Origin: an uncultured Clostridia bacterium
Lineage (GTDB): Bacteria; Bacillota_A; Clostridia; TANB77; CAG-508
Reading direction: 5' to 3'
Assembly: GCA_947594095.1 (NCBI GenBank)
Contig: CANQEA010000047.1
Location: 1 to 9,920 of the forward strand
Length of the DNA: 9,920 nucleotides
Shown one piece after another: positions 5,823 to 9,920 of this stretch. The stretch's first letter is position 1, and the number at the start of each line of letters is the position of its first letter. The position numbers and the translations under genes were made by a program. The notes below the pieces were generated by a model. The model did not search any database, had not been told where the DNA came from, and saw only the letters and a list, made by a program, of their open reading frames with translations.

Positions 5823-7785
5823 ATGTTTAAATTAGTATCAGATTATAAACCAACTGGTGACCAGCCACAAGCAATAGAATATTTATCAAATCGGAATTAA
5901 AGAAGGGAAAAAATTTCAAACATTACTTGGCGTTACTGGTTCTGGGAAAACATTTACGATGGCAAATATAATTGAAAAAGTACAAAAACCAACACTAGTA
6001 CTTGCACATAATAAAACTTTAGCTCGGACAACTTTACTCAGAATTTAAAGAGTTTTTTCCAGAAAACAATGTGGAATATTTTGTAAGTTACTATGACTAT
6101 TATCAACCAGAAAGCTATATACCATCTTCTGACACTTATATTGAAAAAGACTCTTCTATAAATGATGAAATAGACAAACTTCGTCATTCTGCAACACTTT
6201 CTTTATTTGAAACAAGAGATGTTATAATAGTTGCTTCTGTTTCTTGTATTTATGGTTTAGGAGATCCAATTGATTATCAAGGAATGATGTTATCACTTCG
6301 CCCTGGTATGACTAAACCTAGAAATGAAGTTTTAAAAAAATTAATCACAATGCAATATACTAGAAATGAGATAGATTTCAAGAGAGGCACATTTAGAGCT
6401 AAAGGAGATATTGTAGAAATTTATCCATCAGACAAGTCTGAAGAAGCGGTTAGAGTTGAATTTTGGGGCGATGAAATTGAGAAAATAACACAAATAAACC
6501 CTCTAACTGGTAAACCTATTGGAACAAGAAGACATATTTTAATCTCCCCTGCCTCACACTATGTTACAACAAAAGAAAAAATGGATAGAGCAATTATTAC
6601 AATTGAAGAAGAAATGGAAGAACGTGTCAAATATTTTAAATCTCAAAATAAATTAATTGAAGCTCAAAGAATTGAAGAGAGAACAAATTTTGATATAGAA
6701 ATGATGAAAGAAACTGGTTTTTGCTCTGGTATTGAAAATTATTCAAGACATATTAGCCGGAAGACCTGAAGGAAGCCCACCTTATACTCTTTTTGATTAT
6801 TTTCCAGATGACTTTCTGCTTTTAATTGATGAATCACATGCAACAATTCCACAGGTTAGAGCAATGTATAATGGAGATAGAGCAAGAAAAGAGTCATTAG
6901 TTAATTACGGTTTTCGTCTTCCTTCTGCTTTTGATAATAGACCACTTAAATTTAATGAATTTGAACAAAGAATGAATCAAGTTATATTTGTAAGCGCAAC
7001 TCCTGCAGATTATGAAAAAGAACATAGTGGATCAAATGTTGTAGAACAAATTATTCGTCCAACAGGATTACTTGATCCTAAAATTGAAGTAAAACCAGTT
7101 GCAAATCAAATTGATGATTTGTTAGAACAAATTCGAATACGTGCAGAACGTAAAGAAAGAGTTTTAGTAACAACATTAACTAAAAAAATGGCAGAAGATT
7201 TAACTGCATATTTAAAAGGTTTAGATATTAAAGTAAATTATATGCATTCAGATACTAAAGCATTAGAAAGAATGGAAATAATTAGAAAATTAAGACTTCG
7301 GAGAATTTGATGTATTAGTGGGTATTAACTTACTTAGAGAAGGTTTAGATATTCCTGAAGTATCTCTTGTTGCAATTCTAGATGCAGATAAAGAAGGATT
7401 CCTTCGTTCAGAAAGGTCTTTAATACAAACTATCGGCCGTGCTGCTAGAAATACAGATGGAACAGTTATTATGTATGCAGATGAACTAACAGAAAGTATG
7501 GAAAAGGCAATTTCAGAAACAAATAGAAGAAGAAAAATTCAACAAGAATATAATGAAAAACACGGAATTACTCCAAAAACAATTAACAAATCTGTTAGAG
7601 ATTCTATTAGTATTACAGCTGTTGAAGATATTGGTGTTGAATACAAGTTAGAAGAAACAGATGATATAAAACAAGTAATTAGTAAATTAACAGATGAAAT
7701 GCTTAAATATGCTGCAGATATGGAATTTGAAAAAGCTGCAGAATTACGTGACAAAATTCGTGAATTAGAAAAATTATTAGATTAA
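5823..7785 (+). CDS. uvrB: Excinuclease ABC subunit B, read through four +1 frameshifts at CGG
   Basis: UvrB is the DNA-binding helicase-like subunit that takes damaged sites from UvrA and recruits UvrC in nucleotide excision repair. ATG at 5823 follows TTTGGAGG. Reading the whole region needs four +1 shifts, at 5892, 6025, 6758 and 7299, and then gives 652 residues, a normal UvrB length. All family marks are present: GVTGSGKT Walker A (36-43), the beta-hairpin [15 protein letters not shown] (334-338), the helicase strand [24 protein letters not shown], and a C-terminal UVR motif ([11 protein letters not shown]). At each shift the zero-frame codon is CGG and the C is extra. Skipping it restores glycine at residues 24, 68 (LAGQLYSEF), 312 ([10 protein letters not shown]) and 492 ([11 protein letters not shown]), as in known UvrB proteins. 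Without shifting, translation stops at 5900. Everything else is intact, so this is probably a working gene with recoding sites rather than a pseudogene. Confidence 0.95.
5891..5900 (+). other. +1 frameshift site 1 (AAT CGG A)
   Basis: The zero frame reads AAT CGG AAT TAA and stops at 5898-5900. Skipping C5892 gives GGA ATT AAA GAA (Gly-Ile-Lys-Glu), matching the KGIQEG region of Bacillus subtilis UvrB. Confidence 0.85.
6022..6048 (+). other. +1 frameshift site 2 (GCT CGG A)
   Basis: The incoming frame reads GCT CGG ACA and reaches TAA at 6046. Skipping C6025 gives GCT GGA CAA CTT TAC, that is LAGQLY, the conserved segment. Confidence 0.85.
6755..6769 (+). other. +1 frameshift site 3 (AGC CGG A)
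   Basis: The incoming frame reads AGC CGG AAG ACC TGA, stopping at 6769. Skipping C6758 gives AGC GGA AGA CCT GAA (SGRPE), the expected UvrB sequence. Confidence 0.85.
7296..7310 (+). other. +1 frameshift site 4 (CTT CGG A)
   Basis: The incoming frame reads CTT CGG AGA ATT TGA, stopping at 7310. Skipping C7299 gives CTT GGA GAA TTT GAT (LGEFD), matching RLGKYDVLVG-type sequence. Confidence 0.85.
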
Positions 7786-7847
7786 AAAAAGAATAATATA
7801 TTATTTTATGTACAAAATAAAAGATATAAACGTTTGGAGATTTTAAA

Positions 7848-8474
7848 ATGAATCAAATATTATGTACAAAAATAAAAAAAAATTATTCTAAAAAAAAATT
7901 TTTTAAGCTACAATTTTCTTTTTCGATTATAGCAATTGCAATTATAATTATAATATCTATTTTCTCTGTTAACTCATTAATTGAAAAAGAAAAAATGTCA
8001 GATAATTTAATTAGTAATTATAATGTATATAGACTATATTCTAATCCTGAAGAGAATAACTTAGAAAGTGATATTTCAAATGATATTTTTGGAATAATTG
8101 AGATTCCAAAAATTAATTTATACTACCCAGTTTTTTCTACTATATCAGATGAATTGCTTAAAATTGCTCCTTGTAAATTTCATGGAGAAAATTTGAAAAA
8201 CCCAGATAACATTTGTATTGCAGGTCACAATTATAATAATTCATTATTTTTTAGTAATATAAATTTATTATCTCAAAATGACGAAATAATATTATATGAT
8301 AATTTAGGAAATTCTTTTTCTTATTTTGTAGTCGATGTATATGAAGTAAAATATGATGATTTATCTCCTGTATATGATTATGACGAAAATTCATATGAAC
8401 TTACTTTAGTTACTTGTAATAATTTGAGTGATAACAGAATTATTGTAAAGTCAAAACAATACATGAATTATTAA
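7848..8474 (+). CDS. Sortase, membrane-anchored transpeptidase
   Basis: Sortases cut cell-wall proteins at an LPxTG-type motif through a cysteine thioester and join them to peptidoglycan or to other proteins. The 208-residue product has a basic N-terminus, one membrane helix (about 22-44) and an extracellular sortase barrel opening with FGIIEIPKINLYYPVF (81-96). The catalytic triad is visible: His127 in IAGHNYN, Cys190 in TLVTC and Arg197 in DNRIIV. The class is not decided from sequence alone. GGAG at 7836-7839 precedes the ATG by 8 bases. The gene starts 62 bases after uvrB with only weak AT-rich hairpins and no convincing terminator or promoter between, so some transcription from uvrB is likely. 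The LPDTG protein that follows on the other strand is the obvious candidate substrate. Confidence 0.93.
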   Translation: MNQILCTKIKKNYSKKKFFKLQFSFSIIAIAIIIIISIFSVNSLIEKEKMSDNLISNYNVYRLYSNPEENNLESDISNDIFGIIEIPKINLYYPVFSTISDELLKIAPCKFHGENLKNPDNICIAGHNYNNSLFFSNINLLSQNDEIILYDNLGNSFSYFVVDVYEVKYDDLSPVYDYDENSYELTLVTCNNLSDNRIIVKSKQYMNY

Positions 8475-8492
8475 TCAATATAAAAATATGCA

Positions 8493-8526
8493 AAAAGAGA
8501 ATATACATTTTTGTATATTCTCTTTT
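8493..8526. terminator. Bidirectional terminator between the sortase and LPDTG genes
   Basis: Perfect 15-base arms AAAAGAGAATATACA (8493-8507) and TGTATATTCTCTTTT (8512-8526) surround TTTT. The A and T ends of the stem give a U-tract in either direction. Confidence 0.88.
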
Positions 8527-8559
8527 AATTTACAATAACATTTATTTCTTACAATTATT

Positions 8560-8973
8560 TTATAAGTTTCTATAATCTGATATTTTCTTATAAGCATATA
8601 CTGCTGATATTCCAAATACAACAATTAATAATACTGTTGGCATTGAATCTTCAATTCCTGTGTCTGGTAAATTATTTTCATTACCATATAAATTTGTATT
8701 ATTAGTTTTATTAGAATTATTTGAATTTTTATTTGAGTTATTTGTATTCTTATTTGCGTTATTTGTGTTTTTATTTGTATTATTAGTATTTTTATTTGAA
8801 TTCTTATTAGTGTTTTCTTCTTCATCTTGTTCTAATAAATAATCATCAGTTATATCTCCATAATCATCATCTGATGTAGCAGCATAAACACTTCCTGTAA
8901 ATGTACCTATAGATATAGTTAACATTAAAATTAATCCAATAACTAAAACTTTCATTAAACTTGTTTTTTTCAT
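8560..8973 (-). CDS. LPDTG cell-wall-anchored, Asn-rich surface protein
   Basis: The 137-residue precursor starts with a signal peptide: MKKTSLMK, a hydrophobic stretch, and a likely cut after VYA at residue 31. A short acidic segment follows (34-52), then a low-complexity spacer of Asn, Lys, Thr and Ser (53-94) built from four 7-residue units of the type NKNTNNx. The C-terminal sorting signal is LPDTG (102-106), a hydrophobic segment (about 111-127) and the tail YKKISDYRNL. The mature part is only about 70 residues with no folded domain visible, so it may act as a wall-linked spacer or small surface protein. ATG at 8973 follows GAGGAG (8979-8984). It faces the sortase gene across a shared terminator, which supports an enzyme-substrate pair. 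Confidence 0.9.
   Translation of the reverse strand: MKKTSLMKVLVIGLILMLTISIGTFTGSVYAATSDDDYGDITDDYLLEQDEEENTNKNSNKNTNNTNKNTNNANKNTNNSNKNSNNSNKTNNTNLYGNENNLPDTGIEDSMPTVLLIVVFGISAVYAYKKISDYRNL
8716..8799. repeat. Four 21-base tandem repeats inside the LPDTG gene
   Basis: Four imperfect 21-base units (8716-8736, 8737-8757, 8758-8778, 8779-8799) encode the NKN(T/S)NN(T/A/S) heptads. Such repeats can change copy number and so the length of the surface spacer. Confidence 0.75.
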
Positions 8974-9011
8974 CTTTTCTCCTCACCTTTTTTACACATT
9001 CTAATTTTAGT

Positions 9012-9039
9012 ATTATAACAACCACTTTTTATTATACAA
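9012..9039 (-). promoter_or_regulatory. Proximal promoter of the LPDTG gene
   Basis: Minus strand TTGTAT (9034-9039), 16 bases, TATAAT (9012-9017) with TG extended -10. The consensus -10 compensates for a weak -35. Confidence 0.6.
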
Positions 9040-9148
9040 TTTTTTAAAATTTATTGCAAGTGATTTTTATAAAAAATAATAATATGTAAGAAATATAAAT
9101 TTCTTTTGTTTTTATGTCATATTAAATTATTATTTGCTTTACATTTTT

Positions 9149-9177
9149 ATTTTATACTTAAATTTAATATAAGTCAA
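9149..9177 (-). promoter_or_regulatory. Possible distal promoter in the LPDTG upstream gap
   Basis: Minus strand TTGACT (9172-9177), 17 bases, TAAAAT (9149-9154). If active it would give a leader of about 170 bases. Apart from a small hairpin (AAGAAAT...ATTTCTT on the minus strand), I see no gene, RNA or clear ychF terminator in the 8974-9232 gap. Confidence 0.45.
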
Positions 9178-9232
9178 TATATTTTCTAATATTTTTTCTT
9201 TACATTACCGTTACGAAAATATTACAAATATA

Positions 9233-9920
9233 TTACACGTTAAATTTAAATAAAACAATATCTCCATCTTGCATAATATATTCTTTACCTTCTGAACGAA
9301 CTAAACCTTTTTCTTTTGCAGAAAGCATAGAGCCTTCTTTTATTAAATCGTCATATGAAACAATTTCTGCTTTTATAAAACCTCTTTCTATATCTGAATG
9401 AATTTTTCCTGCAGCTTCTGGCGCCTTTGTTCCTTTCTTGATTGTCCAAGCTCTAACTTCTGGCTCACCTGCTGTTAAAAATGACATTAAACCGAAGTAA
9501 ATCATAGCTTTTTTTAATTACTTTATCTAATCCTGATTCTTCTAGTCCTAAAGCATCTAACATCTCTTTTTTATCCGCATCATCTAAGCCTGAAAGTTCT
9601 TCTTCCATTTTGACACATAAAGGAATAACTTCTGCTTTTTCTTTTTTTGCATATTCTATTACTTTTTTTACATTAGAGTCATTACCTATATTTTCAAGTT
9701 GTTCTTCTGAGACATTTGCAATATATAATATTGGTTTTGTTGTTAATAAAAACATATCTTTAACTAAAATTTGTTCTTCTTCATTAATATCCATAGCTCT
9801 TAAAGAAATACCGTTTTCTAAGTTTTCTTTCATTTTCTCTAACAAATCAATTTCTGCTTGATATTTTTTATCAGCTTTTAAGTTTTTCTTTGCTTTATCT
9901 ATTCTTTTATTAACTGTTTC
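9233..9920 (-). CDS. ychF: Redox-regulated GTPase/ATPase YchF, C-terminal part, with one +1 frameshift at CGG
   Basis: YchF (also Ola1/EngD) is a conserved cytoplasmic Obg-family nucleotide hydrolase that associates with ribosomes. The window holds its last 228 residues; the nucleotide-binding N-terminal domain lies beyond the right edge. Visible parts are the helical region starting [12 protein letters not shown], the core strand [10 protein letters not shown], the [17 protein letters not shown] region, and the C-terminal TGS-like domain with [30 protein letters not shown] and a final [11 protein letters not shown]. The two parts lie in different frames. Moving +1 at CGG (9494-9492) restores [15 protein letters not shown], the normal family sequence. 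Without the shift translation ends at TGA (9467-9465) after RFNVIFNSR. An ATG at 9505 cannot be the true start of a separate gene, since it would give only the TGS-like end. No clear terminator follows. Confidence 0.95.
9465..9497 (-). other. +1 frameshift site 5 (CTT CGG T) in ychF
   Basis: On the minus strand the incoming frame reads TTA CTT CGG TTT AAT and stops at 9467-9465. Skipping the C at 9494 gives CTT GGT TTA ATG, that is LGLM, as in other YchF proteins. This is the only site of the five with GGT instead of GGA. Confidence 0.85.

Noticed and set aside
5823..7785. uvrB as a pseudogene with four frameshift mutations
   Set aside because: All four breaks have the same sign, the same CGG context and the same glycine outcome, and all motifs and the total length are otherwise intact. 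A fifth identical case lies in ychF.
8716..8799. Short regular repeats as a CRISPR array
   Set aside because: The 21-base units are contiguous without spacers and encode Asn-rich heptads in a secreted protein.
5892..9494. Random sequencing indels as the cause of the frame breaks
   Set aside because: Typical indel errors gather in the long A or T runs, which are plentiful here and all in frame, while the breaks sit at CGG outside such runs. A systematic error tied to CGG cannot be excluded without reads, so this is rejected only provisionally.
5892..9494. Simple reassignment of CGG to another amino acid
   Set aside because: Reading CGG as any single three-base codon keeps the zero frame, which meets a stop within 3 to 10 codons at every site. 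Only a +1 (or quadruplet) reading restores the proteins.

Overview
The window is very AT-rich, its sense codons mostly end in A or T, and its start sites carry strong AGGAGG-type ribosome binding sites with TTGACA/TAAAAT promoters, often with an extended TGn before the -10. It also holds a Gram-positive sortase with an LPXTG-type substrate. Together this points to a low-GC Firmicute, most likely an uncultured gut-type member of the Clostridia; the lineage is an inference.

Layout: (1) 1-1073, minus strand, 3'-truncated unrecognised helical protein. (2) 1300-2157, plus, orotate-phosphoribosyltransferase-like protein with its own promoter and terminator. (3) 2200-3611, a serine acetyltransferase gene (cysE, minus) lying between two copies of a small cassette. 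Each copy has a promoter, a palindromic leader, a small unrecognised gene ending in Ile-Ser-Glu, and a hairpin terminator. The homology runs on into the last codons of cysE. (4) 3631-5634, minus, a MATE transporter fused to a cytidylate-kinase-like domain, divergent from uvrB. (5) 5823-7785, uvrB. (6) 7848-8973, a sortase and an LPDTG cell-wall protein, convergent around a shared bidirectional terminator. (7) 9233-9920, minus, the C-terminal part of the GTPase ychF.

The main result concerns uvrB and ychF. Both are conserved from end to end, but only if the reading frame moves +1 at five places: four in uvrB and one in ychF. At all five places the zero-frame codon is CGG, the C is skipped, and the next codon read is GGN at a glycine position (GGA four times, GGT once). 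CGG occurs in frame nowhere else in the recognisable genes, although CGT, CGC, CGA, AGA and AGG are all used for arginine. In every case zero-frame reading would hit a stop within 3 to 10 codons. This is not ordinary gene decay. It suggests that CGG is unassigned (or read as part of a CGGN quadruplet) and that ribosomes shift +1 there, much like the tolerated +1 sites of some animal mitochondria. A systematic sequencing artefact is the main competing explanation. One in-frame CGG, in the small cassette gene at 2280, does not fit and is a useful test.

The second result is the duplicated cassette. Its right flank matches the end of cysE from the point where CysE family similarity stops, so cysE may have taken its last codons and stop from the cassette.
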